DNA of 11,493 bases. Origin: Nocardia sp. GTDB lineage: Bacteria > Actinomycetota > Actinomycetes > Mycobacteriales > Mycobacteriaceae. Both the position numbers and the translations under genes were made by a program. Positions 6,456 to 11,493 of the stretch are shown one piece after another (position 1 is the first letter of the stretch; every line of letters begins with the position of its first letter). The notes below the pieces were generated by a model that was given only the letters and a program-made list of their open reading frames with translations, did no database searches and was not told the origin of the DNA. The stretch spans positions 1-11,493 of the forward strand of contig JAFMQT010000103.1 of assembly GCA_017354515.1 (NCBI GenBank), in the 5' to 3' direction.

Positions 6456-7492
6456 CAGCGCACTCCCTGCGAGGTCAGATATTCGGCCAATTGGTACAGC
6501 CCGCCCAGATCCATTCCGTCAGGCAGGGGTGGCAGATGCATGCGGGTGATATCCAACTTCGCCAGTTCCGCGGCGCTCTCGTCCTGTGCGCGCAGGGTGG
6601 CCGAATGGGCGGCGGCCTCCTGCAGCAGACCCTCGAAGTCGTTGTCGTCCAGGGTGATTCCGGCTTTGTCGAGTTCGGTGCGGATCTCGTCGGCATCGAG
6701 CTGTCCGGCGGCGGCCCGCTCCCGGACCGGCGGCGGCAGCAGTCCCTCGCTGGCCCGGTTGACGATCACTGTCCCGATCCGGAAGTCGGAGTCGGTGAGT
6801 TCGGCGATGGCGTCGGCGGTCTCCTGGACCGGCAGGGCCTCGAGCAAGGTCACCAGGTGGACCACCGTCTGCGGCGAATGCAGCAGTTGCGAGACACTTA
6901 CGGCCTGACCGGCGATCGGCCCGCCCTTGGCCAGATCGGCCATGGCCTTGGTGACGTCCAGGAAACTCGCGATCCGGCCGGTCGGCGGGGCGTCGATGAT
7001 GACCTCGTCGTAGACCCGGCGCCCGGACTTATCGCTGCGGACCGCACATTCCTTGATCTTGCCGGTGAGGATTACATCACGCAGACCCGGTGCGATCGTC
7101 GTGACGAATTCGATCGCGCCCATCCGCCGCATGGCCCGGCCGGCGAAGCCGAGGTTGTAGAACATCTCCAGGTATTCCAGGAACGCGTACTCGATATCGA
7201 GCGCCAGTGCCATCACCTCGCCGCCGCCGTCGGCGGTGGCGATTTTCGTCTCGGTCGGCGGTAGCGGCGGCAGATCGAAAAGCTGCGCGATCGATTGGCG
7301 GCCCTCCACCTCGACCAGGAGTACCCGGCGTCCGCCCGCTGCCAGTGCGAGCGCCAACGCACCCGCGACCGTGGATTTGCCGGTCCCGCCCTTGCCGGAA
7401 ACGAAATGTAGCCGGGCTTTGTCGGCGCGATCAGGCCAGCCTGATTTCGGTCCCGCCTCGCGCGATTCGGGTACTGCTGTCGGTAATCCCAC
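6455..7492 (-). CDS. ArsA/Get3-like ATPase, first gene of the pair (Rv3679-type)
   Basis: From the GTG at 7492 this is a 345-residue P-loop ATPase. Walker A is GKGGTGKST (33-41) with the signature lysine K34 and K39. The switch I position reads VEVEGRQSIAQLF and lacks the DPA motif. Switch II is IIDAPPTGRIASFLDVTKA (166-184), and VNRASEG provides the usual base-recognition Asn. Similarity to Rv3679 (about 340 aa) is high, e.g. MFYNLGFAGRAMRRMGAIEF. The GTG is chosen because TAGGCT lies 7 nt upstream (leaderless type) and it gives the family length; an upstream frame extension to 7900 lacks conserved sequence and enters the DUF4177 gene. It is divergent from that gene and overlaps the next ATPase by 1 nt. 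It probably works as a heteromer in protein targeting or membrane homeostasis. Confidence 0.92.
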   Translation of the reverse strand: MGLPTAVPESREAGPKSGWPDRADKARLHFVSGKGGTGKSTVAGALALALAAGGRRVLLVEVEGRQSIAQLFDLPPLPPTETKIATADGGGEVMALALDIEYAFLEYLEMFYNLGFAGRAMRRMGAIEFVTTIAPGLRDVILTGKIKECAVRSDKSGRRVYDEVIIDAPPTGRIASFLDVTKAMADLAKGGPIAGQAVSVSQLLHSPQTVVHLVTLLEALPVQETADAIAELTDSDFRIGTVIVNRASEGLLPPPVRERAAAGQLDADEIRTELDKAGITLDDNDFEGLLQEAAAHSATLRAQDESAAELAKLDITRMHLPPLPDGMDLGGLYQLAEYLTSQGVR

Positions 7493-7499
7493 GTCCGGG

Positions 7500-7505
7500 A
7501 GCCTA
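7500..7505 (-). promoter_or_regulatory. Candidate -10 element for a leaderless ATPase-operon mRNA
   Basis: TAGGCT (minus strand) ends 7 nt before the GTG at 7492. It supports this GTG as both transcription and translation start of the ATPase pair. No ribosome-binding site is visible before the GTG. Confidence 0.5.
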
Positions 7506-7582
7506 TAACCCGTTCTGACACAGCGACCAGAGGATCGCCCTACTGTTCGGTAAGACACAGCGGCTTGTCGCCGCGGCCCGAT

Positions 7583-7610
7583 ATGTGCTGATCGGCATGT
7601 GCTGATCGGC
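7583..7610 (+). repeat. Two perfect tandem copies of a 14-bp unit in a divergent promoter region
   Basis: ATGTGCTGATCGGC occurs at 7583-7596 and again at 7597-7610, between the divergent ATPase and DUF4177 promoters. It is either a slippage duplication or paired operator half-sites; nothing distinguishes them here. Confidence 0.85.
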
Positions 7611-7656
7611 ACCGCGTGGTCGCGCGGTCCGGAAATTCCGAGCATCCGCATCCCAG

Positions 7657-7662
7657 TACGCT
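7657..7662 (+). promoter_or_regulatory. Candidate -10 element for a leaderless DUF4177-like gene mRNA
   Basis: TACGCT ends 7 nt before the ATG at 7670, the same geometry as at the YqeY gene and the first ATPase gene. No Shine-Dalgarno sequence is present. Confidence 0.5.
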
Positions 7663-7669
7663 TGCGCGC

Positions 7670-7834
7670 ATGAGCGATGTGACGGTCTGGGAATACGCGA
7701 CGGTGCCGCTGCTGACGCATGCGACGAAACAGATTCTGGATCAGTGGGGCGGCGACGGCTGGGAACTGGTGACGGTCCTGCCCGGCCCCACCGGCGAACA
7801 GCATGTGGCGTATCTGAAGCGGCCCAAGCCGTGA
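7670..7834 (+). CDS. Small DUF4177-like protein (Rv3678A position)
   Basis: This is a 54-residue protein with the pattern WEYATVPLLTHATKQILDQWGGDGWELVTVLP...HVAYLKRPK. The YATVPL strand, the conserved GGDGWELV turn and a closing YLKRP strand resemble DUF4177-type small alpha/beta proteins. No signal peptide, TM segment or catalytic motif is visible. The ATG at 7670 is preferred over upstream starts because the family pattern begins there and TACGCT sits 7 nt before it. The stop overlaps the RidA start by 4 nt (GTGA), so the two are translationally coupled. The function is unknown; tight coupling suggests a partner or accessory role to the RidA protein. Confidence 0.85.
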   Translation: MSDVTVWEYATVPLLTHATKQILDQWGGDGWELVTVLPGPTGEQHVAYLKRPKP

Positions 7835-8298
7835 CCTCGGGGACCGATTGGCAAGCCAATCTCGACCGGCTCGGGCTCGCGCTGCCCGCGGTCGCCGCAC
7901 CGGCGGGCGCCTACATCCCGGCCGTCCGCACCGGTGCGCTGGTCTACACCGCCGGTCAGTTGCCGTTCGTCGACGGTAGTTTGTCGGCGACCGGCAAGGT
8001 CGGGGCCGAGGTGGATGTCGAGACCGCGGCGCGGGCCGCGGGGTTGTGCGCGCTGAACGCCCTGGCCGCGGTACACGATCTGGTCGGCCTCGAGGCCGTC
8101 GTGCGGATCGTCAAGGTGGTCGGATTCGTCGCCTCCGCACCGGGTTTCACCGATCAGCCGCTGGTGGTCAACGGTGCCTCCGAACTGCTGGGCCAGATCT
8201 TCGGCGCCGCCGGAGTGCACGCGCGGTCGGCGGTCGGGGTCGCCGAATTGCCGAAGAACACCCCCGTAGAGGTGGAGCTGATCGCCGAAGTGCGGTAG
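7831..8298 (+). CDS. RidA (YjgF/YER057c) family protein, Rv3678c type
   Basis: The 155-residue product belongs to the Rid family; classic RidA members hydrolyse reactive enamine/imine intermediates from PLP enzymes. Visible family features are GALVYTAGQLPF (35-46), the helix TAARAAGLCALNALAAV, VVRIVKVVGFVAS (90-102) and the C-terminal RSAVGVAELPKNTPVEVELIAEV (132-154). R132 is in the position of the substrate-carboxylate arginine and E148 in the VEVE strand. This long subgroup differs from archetypal RidA (about 128 aa), so deaminase activity is not assured. The start is GTG 7831 inside the stop of the preceding gene (GTGA overlap); no own Shine-Dalgarno sequence is seen, in keeping with coupling. 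The metallo-hydrolase follows 79 bp downstream, where only a weak 6-bp hairpin (8308-8325) is visible. Confidence 0.9.
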   Translation: MTSGTDWQANLDRLGLALPAVAAPAGAYIPAVRTGALVYTAGQLPFVDGSLSATGKVGAEVDVETAARAAGLCALNALAAVHDLVGLEAVVRIVKVVGFVASAPGFTDQPLVVNGASELLGQIFGAAGVHARSAVGVAELPKNTPVEVELIAEVR

Positions 8299-8377
8299 GC
8301 ACGGTGGTGCCCGGATTTGCGGGCAGTGTGGGCACGGCCGCCTCGCGGTGGCCGGGTATCGGCGTTAGGACAGCACC

Positions 8378-9169
8378 ATGACCCTGGCTCATCCCGCGTA
8401 CGGGCAACTGCGGCAGGTCACCGAGATCGCATCGGTACTGCTGGCGGACAATCCGGGCCGGATGACGTTGGACGGTACGAATACCTGGATCCTGCGAGCT
8501 CCGGGCCGGTCCGAATGTGTCGTTATCGATCCGGGGCCCAAGGACAAGGCGCACAGCGAGGCGATCGCGCGCGCGACCGGCGGTGCTATCGCGCTGACGC
8601 TGATCACCCACCATCATCACGACCACACCGGCGGTATCAATCGGCTGGTGAAGCTGACCGGAACCGCGGTCCGGGCGATGGACCCGAAGTATCTGTCCGG
8701 ATCGACCGAACCACTCGTCGACGGGGAGGTCATCGAGGAAGCGGGCCTGCGGCTGCGGGTGATCAGTACCCCAGGCCATACCAGGGATTCGATCAGCCTG
8801 GTGACCGATGGCGCGCTGATCACCGGCGACACCGTACTCGGTAGTGGCACAACCGTGCTGGAGTCGCGGGACGAGGCCCTGGGCGACTATCTGCGCTCAC
8901 TGGAACGTCTCACCGAAGAGGCGTCCGGCCGGGCCCTGCTGCCCGCACACGGCCCCGACCACCCGCGGGCGGAACCGGTGATCGACTACTACATCCGGCA
9001 TCGGCACGAACGTCTGGAGCAGGTGCGGGCGGCGCTGCGCGAGCTGGGCGCAGACGCCTCGGCGATGCGGGTGGTCGCCAAGGTGTACGCCGATGTCGAT
9101 AAGCGGCTCTGGCCGGCCGCGCGCAGTTCGGTGCGGGCGCAACTGGCCTACCTGCGCAGCCGGGCCTGA
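8378..9169 (+). CDS. Metallo-beta-lactamase fold hydrolase, LACTB2-like (Rv3677c type)
   Basis: This 263-residue MBL-fold protein has the di-zinc motif HxHxDH within THHHHDHTGG (H78, H80, D82, H83), then TPGHTRDS (H134), GDTVLGSGTTV (D151) and LPAHGP (H191). The TLDGTNTW motif near the N-terminus (30-37) and a C-terminal winged-helix-like segment (about 203-263, HRHERLEQVRAAL through SSVRAQLAYL) place it with LACTB2/YcbL-like enzymes. Relatives include an endoribonuclease (human LACTB2) and glyoxalase II-like thioesterases, so the substrate here is open; antibiotic hydrolysis is unlikely. The ATG at 8378 has AGGA 7 nt upstream. It is the last gene of the plus-strand group with the DUF4177-like and RidA genes and is convergent with crp. 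Confidence 0.93.
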   Translation: MTLAHPAYGQLRQVTEIASVLLADNPGRMTLDGTNTWILRAPGRSECVVIDPGPKDKAHSEAIARATGGAIALTLITHHHHDHTGGINRLVKLTGTAVRAMDPKYLSGSTEPLVDGEVIEEAGLRLRVISTPGHTRDSISLVTDGALITGDTVLGSGTTVLESRDEALGDYLRSLERLTEEASGRALLPAHGPDHPRAEPVIDYYIRHRHERLEQVRAALRELGADASAMRVVAKVYADVDKRLWPAARSSVRAQLAYLRSRA

Positions 9170-9204
9170 TCCGAGGCTGCCGCACCCGCGCAAGGGCGCT
9201 GGAT

Positions 9205-9234
9205 CGGCGCCTGGCTGCTGATTCGTCGGCGCCG
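9205..9234. terminator. Weak hairpin between the MBL hydrolase gene and crp
   Basis: CGGCGCC (9205-9211) pairs with GGCGCCG (9228-9234) across a 16-nt loop in the 85-bp convergent gap. The stem is short and the loop long, so this is only a tentative terminator. Confidence 0.3.
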
Positions 9235-9254
9235 GGGGCGCGGAGGGGAGTTCC

Positions 9255-9929
9255 CTACCGCGCCCGGCGAGCCAGCCGCTCGGAGTCGGAGATCAGCACG
9301 CTCTTGCCCTCGAGGCGCAGCCAGCCGCGGTGGGCGAAATCGGCCAGGGCCTTGTTGACGGTCTCCCGGGAGGCACCGACCAGCTGGGCGATTTCCTCCT
9401 GGGTGAGGTCGTGGGTCACCCGCAGGGCCCCGGCCTCCTGGGTGCCGAACCGCTGCGCGAGCTGCAACAGCGCCTTGGCGACTCGGCCCGGGACGTCGGT
9501 GAAGATCAGATCGGCGAGGTTGTTGTTGGTTCGCCGCAACCGCCGCGCCAGCACCCGCAGCAACTGCTCGGCGATCTCCGGACGCTGATCGATCCAGGAC
9601 TTGAGCGCTTCGCGGTCCATCGTCACCGAGCGGACCTCGGTCACGGTGGTCGCGGTGGAGGTGCGCGGGCCCGGGTCGAAGATCGACAGTTCGCCGAACA
9701 TATCCGACGGACCCATGATGGTCAGCAGATTCTCGCGGCCGTCCGGGGAGCGGCGCCCGATCTTCACCTTCCCGGAGGTGATGATGTAGAGCCGGTCGCC
9801 GGGTTCGCCCTCATTGAAGATGACATGGCCGCGCGGGAAGTCCGCCGGCTGCAGCTGTTTGGCGAGAGCGGCCACCGCGGTGGGCTCGACGCCTTGGAAG
9901 ATGCCTGCTCTGGCGAGGGCCTCGTCCAC
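9255..9929 (-). CDS. crp: Crp/GlxR-type cAMP-responsive transcription regulator
   Basis: This 224-residue protein is nearly colinear with M. tuberculosis Crp (Rv3676). The N-terminal cyclic-nucleotide domain carries GEPGDRLYII (41-50) and the phosphate-binding cassette FGELSIFDPGPRTSTAT (78-94, with E80, R89 and T90). The dimer helix runs PEIAEQLLRVLARRLRRTNNN. The C-terminal winged helix has LTQEEIAQLVGASRETVNKALADFAHRGW (175-203), with recognition helix SRETVNKAL. The start is GTG 9929 (VDEALARAGIFQGVEP), with AAGGAG 7 nt upstream; the frame extends to 10085 without conserved sequence. In mycobacteria and corynebacteria this protein controls many respiration, envelope and carbon genes. A candidate binding site in its own promoter suggests autoregulation. 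It is convergent with the MBL gene. Confidence 0.97.
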   Translation of the reverse strand: MDEALARAGIFQGVEPTAVAALAKQLQPADFPRGHVIFNEGEPGDRLYIITSGKVKIGRRSPDGRENLLTIMGPSDMFGELSIFDPGPRTSTATTVTEVRSVTMDREALKSWIDQRPEIAEQLLRVLARRLRRTNNNLADLIFTDVPGRVAKALLQLAQRFGTQEAGALRVTHDLTQEEIAQLVGASRETVNKALADFAHRGWLRLEGKSVLISDSERLARRAR

Positions 9930-10071
9930 GAATGTGCTCCTTATGGGATTTGACGGTGCTTTCTGCGGCGTCAGCGGTCCCACGCGGGTACGTAGGCTGC
10001 CGCCTCGCTGCGGTCGCGGCGCGGGCACCGTGTGAGCCCGGCAGCGAACCGAAGCGTTCGGCCGAAGAAGC

Positions 10072-10077
10072 AGTCTA
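10072..10077 (-). promoter_or_regulatory. Candidate -10 element of the crp promoter
   Basis: TAGACT (minus strand) would place transcription start near 10065, giving a leader of about 137 nt before crp. That leader carries a small inverted repeat, CCGAA-GCG-TTCGG (10049-10061), just inside its 5' end. The -35 region is poor, which fits a promoter that depends on a bound regulator. The rest of the 248-bp gap (9930-10177) shows nothing else I can name. Confidence 0.4.
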
Positions 10078-10096
10078 CTTGGCATCCGCGCATGGC

Positions 10097-10112
10097 AGTG
10101 ACCGACACCACG
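10097..10112. promoter_or_regulatory. Candidate Crp autoregulatory site upstream of crp
   Basis: AGTGA-CCGACA-CCACG matches the GTGA-N6-TCAC core at 7 of 8 positions and has the outer G seen in mycobacterial variants. Its centre lies about 40 bp before the predicted crp transcription start, overlapping where the -35 element would be. Confidence 0.4.
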
Positions 10113-10177
10113 TAACGTGCGGTTTGCGCGCGGTCGGGCGGGTCGCCCGATCCCCTGGGAGCGATCGGTATCCGGGC

Positions 10178-10411
10178 TCAGCTGGCCTGAGCCACGTCCA
10201 ATTCACGGTGAGCGGGGCCCCCGGCGCCGACATGGGCCGGGACACCTAGTTGTGCGAGGTCACCGACCTCGGCGTTACTTGCCTTGTCCAGATATTGCCG
10301 GACCTCTTCACCTGGTTCGAGTAGTTTGCGTAGCCGGTTCTCGAGGCGTTCCATGCCTAATGCGAACAGCATCAACAACACCGGGAAGAGCACCACAGCG
10401 AGTCCTTGCAT
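10178..10411 (-). CDS. Small single-pass membrane protein (Rv3675 position)
   Basis: This 77-residue protein starts with a hydrophobic helix (GLAVVLFPVLLMLFALGM, residues 3-20), followed at once by MERLENRLRKLLEPGEEVRQYLDKA, a charged amphipathic and possibly coiled-coil segment. It ends in a flexible Gly/Ala/His-rich tail. I infer an N-terminal anchor with a short soluble tail. The frame extends upstream to 10789, but that part overlaps nth antisense and is not membrane-like, so the ATG at 10411 is chosen (GTG 10426 also possible). It occupies the slot of Rv3675, annotated as a possible membrane protein, between crp and nth. It could be cotranscribed with crp, although crp appears to have its own promoter. 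The function is unknown. Confidence 0.7.
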   Translation of the reverse strand: MQGLAVVLFPVLLMLFALGMERLENRLRKLLEPGEEVRQYLDKASNAEVGDLAQLGVPAHVGAGGPAHRELDVAQAS

Positions 10412-10425
10412 ACGGTGAGTAAACA

Positions 10426-10440
10426 CTGAGAAGGTCTCAG
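10426..10440. promoter_or_regulatory. Perfect 6-bp inverted repeat in the nth / membrane protein divergent region
   Basis: CTGAGA-AGG-TCTCAG is a perfect palindrome around a 3-nt centre. On the minus strand a TTTACT hexamer (10418-10423) ends 6 nt before the ATG at 10411 and could act as the -10 element. The palindrome would then lie inside the 17-nt spacer, a position suited to an operator. No matching regulator is known to me. Confidence 0.4.
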
Positions 10441-10489
10441 ATGGAATACGGGAGCACTTCCGGGTCCCGCTCGAGTGGGGGTGATTCCG

Positions 10490-10495
10490 TATGGT
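10490..10495 (+). promoter_or_regulatory. Candidate -10 element for a leaderless nth mRNA
   Basis: TATGGT ends 6 nt before the GTG at 10502 and is the main support for choosing that start for nth. Confidence 0.45.
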
Positions 10496-10501
10496 GGACG
10501 G

Positions 10502-11371
10502 GTGCGTGAAGCCAGATCCACCGTCGTCACCGGGCATGAGCCGGGTTCGGCGACCGATGAAGCGGCGTTGGTCACATCTGCTGAAACTGAGTCTCCGAAA
10601 AGGACGAAAGCCGCACGCTCGAATCCGAAATCGGCCGCCGCGCGATTCGCGAAGGAAACTCGGCTGGGCCGCGTCCGCCGCGCGCGGCGGATGAATCGGA
10701 CGCTGGCACTGGCCTTCCCCGACGCACACTGTGAGCTGGATTTCACTACGCCGCTCGAATTGGCTGTCGCCACAATTCTTTCCGCGCAATGCACCGATGT
10801 CCGGGTCAACCAGACAACTCCGGCACTGTTCGCGCGATACCCCGATGCCCGGGCCTATGCCGAGGCCGACCGCACCGAACTCGAGGAATACATCCGGCCT
10901 ACCGGATTCTTCCGGAACAAGACCAATTCACTGATGGGATTGGGTCGCGGACTGCTCGAACAACATGATGGTGTGGTTCCGGGAACATTGGATGAATTGG
11001 TGCGATTGCCGGGTATCGGCCGTAAGACCGCGAATGTCATCCTCGGCAATGCCTTCGATGTGCCGGGAATCACCGTCGACACCCATTTCCAGCGCTTGGT
11101 GAACCGGTGGAAATGGACGACCGAAACCGATCCGGTCAAGATCGAGCACGCCGTCGGTGAACTGATCGAGCGCACGGAATGGACGATGCTCTCGCATCGG
11201 GTCATCTTCCACGGGCGCCGCGTCTGCCATGCCCGTAAACCGGCCTGCGGGGTGTGCGTGCTGGCGAAGGATTGCCCGTCCTTCGGAGCCGGTCCCACCG
11301 ATCCGGTTGCCGCCGCGGCTCTGGTGAAGGGGCCCGAGGCCGGGCATCTGCTCGAATTGGCGGGCAAGTGA
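10502..11371 (+). CDS. nth: Endonuclease III (base-excision repair glycosylase/AP lyase)
   Basis: From the GTG at 10502 this is a 289-residue DNA glycosylase/AP lyase that removes oxidised pyrimidines. The helix-hairpin-helix is LPGIGRKTANVILGNAF, with the catalytic lysine in GRKTA, and the catalytic aspartate is in ITVDTHFQRLVNR. The [4Fe-4S] cluster ligands follow as C-x6-C-x2-C-x5-C in CHARKPACGVCVLAKDC. The core (from about ETRLGRVRRARRMNR) matches mycobacterial Nth, including the VDTHF variant. About 50 extra residues rich in Ser, Lys, Arg and Ala precede it. The start is uncertain: GTG 10475 gives nine more residues, and the M. tuberculosis protein (about 245 aa) begins near the core. 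Its stop overlaps the next gene's start by 4 nt (GTGA). Confidence 0.95.
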   Translation: MREARSTVVTGHEPGSATDEAALVTSAETESPKRTKAARSNPKSAAARFAKETRLGRVRRARRMNRTLALAFPDAHCELDFTTPLELAVATILSAQCTDVRVNQTTPALFARYPDARAYAEADRTELEEYIRPTGFFRNKTNSLMGLGRGLLEQHDGVVPGTLDELVRLPGIGRKTANVILGNAFDVPGITVDTHFQRLVNRWKWTTETDPVKIEHAVGELIERTEWTMLSHRVIFHGRRVCHARKPACGVCVLAKDCPSFGAGPTDPVAAAALVKGPEAGHLLELAGK

Positions 11372-11493
11372 GATCGATTCCCGCTGCCTGGCGGTGGGCG
11401 TTCGTCGTCCTGATCGTGGTGGTCGCTGTCGCGGTCGCGGTATGGCCGCGCGGTGCGGGCCATCCGGCCGGTCCCAGTGCTGGCCGATCCGCC
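11368..11493 (+). CDS. Membrane-anchored protein, 5' part only; by position the thioredoxin-like Rv3673c equivalent
   Basis: The gene starts with GTG at 11368 inside the nth stop codon (GTGA overlap) and is cut by the right edge after 42 codons. The visible product has a basic start (MRSIPAAWRW), a strong hydrophobic helix (AFVVLIVVVAVAVAVW, 11-26) and a Pro/Gly-rich linker (PRGAGHPAGPSAGR). This is the layout of a signal-anchored exported protein. The thioredoxin-like identity rests only on synteny with M. tuberculosis, where Rv3673c follows nth; the CxxC active site would lie beyond the window. Translational coupling to nth is evident. Confidence 0.75.
   Translation, partial: MRSIPAAWRWAFVVLIVVVAVAVAVWPRGAGHPAGPSAGRSA

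Noticed and set aside
5241..7492. Arsenite efflux ATPase identity for the ArsA-like pair
   Set aside because: No ArsB, ArsR or ArsC genes are near and the ArsA metal-site cysteines are not evident; Get3-like is a better description.
8308..8325. Hairpin TGCCCG/CGGGCA between the RidA and MBL genes
   Set aside because: A 6-bp stem is too short to call a terminator, and the genes are plausibly cotranscribed.
8378..9169. Beta-lactam resistance enzyme
   Set aside because: The TLDGTNTW motif and C-terminal winged-helix segment place it with LACTB2-type hydrolases, and there is no signal peptide for export.

Overview
The window is GC-rich (roughly two-thirds G+C by eye) with third-codon G/C bias, frequent GTG starts and actinobacterial families (WhiB, PASTA-containing PonA2, Crp). 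Gene content, order and orientation match the Mycobacterium tuberculosis segment Rv3683 to Rv3673c read in reverse (from memory; no search was run). A Mycobacteriales member is therefore near certain. Nocardia is my best guess and Rhodococcus the main alternative. It is mostly a conserved chromosomal core region; no insertion sequence, phage gene, CRISPR array, tRNA or rRNA was seen.

Layout. 1-479 (-): start of a proline-rich single-pass membrane protein that runs off the left edge. 516-1502 (-): membrane-tethered metallophosphoesterase. 1649-2113 (+): GatB/YqeY-domain protein. A strong hairpin separates it from the convergent 2193-4598 (-) PonA2-type class A penicillin-binding protein. 4847-5170 (+): WhiB4-type iron-sulfur regulator, divergent from ponA2 and followed by a 14-bp-stem bidirectional hairpin. 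5241-6455 and 6455-7492 (-): a translationally coupled pair of ArsA/Get3-like ATPases. 7670-9169 (+): small DUF4177-like protein, RidA-family protein and metallo-beta-lactamase/LACTB2-like hydrolase. 9255-9929 (-): Crp. 10178-10411 (-): small membrane protein. 10502-11371 (+): endonuclease III. 11368 onward (+): start of a membrane-anchored protein, by position the thioredoxin-like Rv3673c equivalent.

Themes. Envelope construction and integrity (PonA2, metallophosphoesterase, Get3-like ATPases, small membrane proteins) sits with redox sensing and repair (WhiB4, Nth, a possible thioredoxin-like protein) and with the cAMP regulator Crp. Crp-like half-sites lie in the ponA2-whiB4 divergent region and in the crp promoter, suggesting local Crp control. 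Five genes have a TANNNT hexamer 6-7 nt before the start codon and no convincing Shine-Dalgarno sequence at the usual distance, which suggests leaderless transcripts. The most thought-provoking protein-level signal is that the two Get3-like ATPases have reciprocally altered active sites: one keeps the signature lysine but lacks the catalytic-Asp motif, and the other has the reverse.
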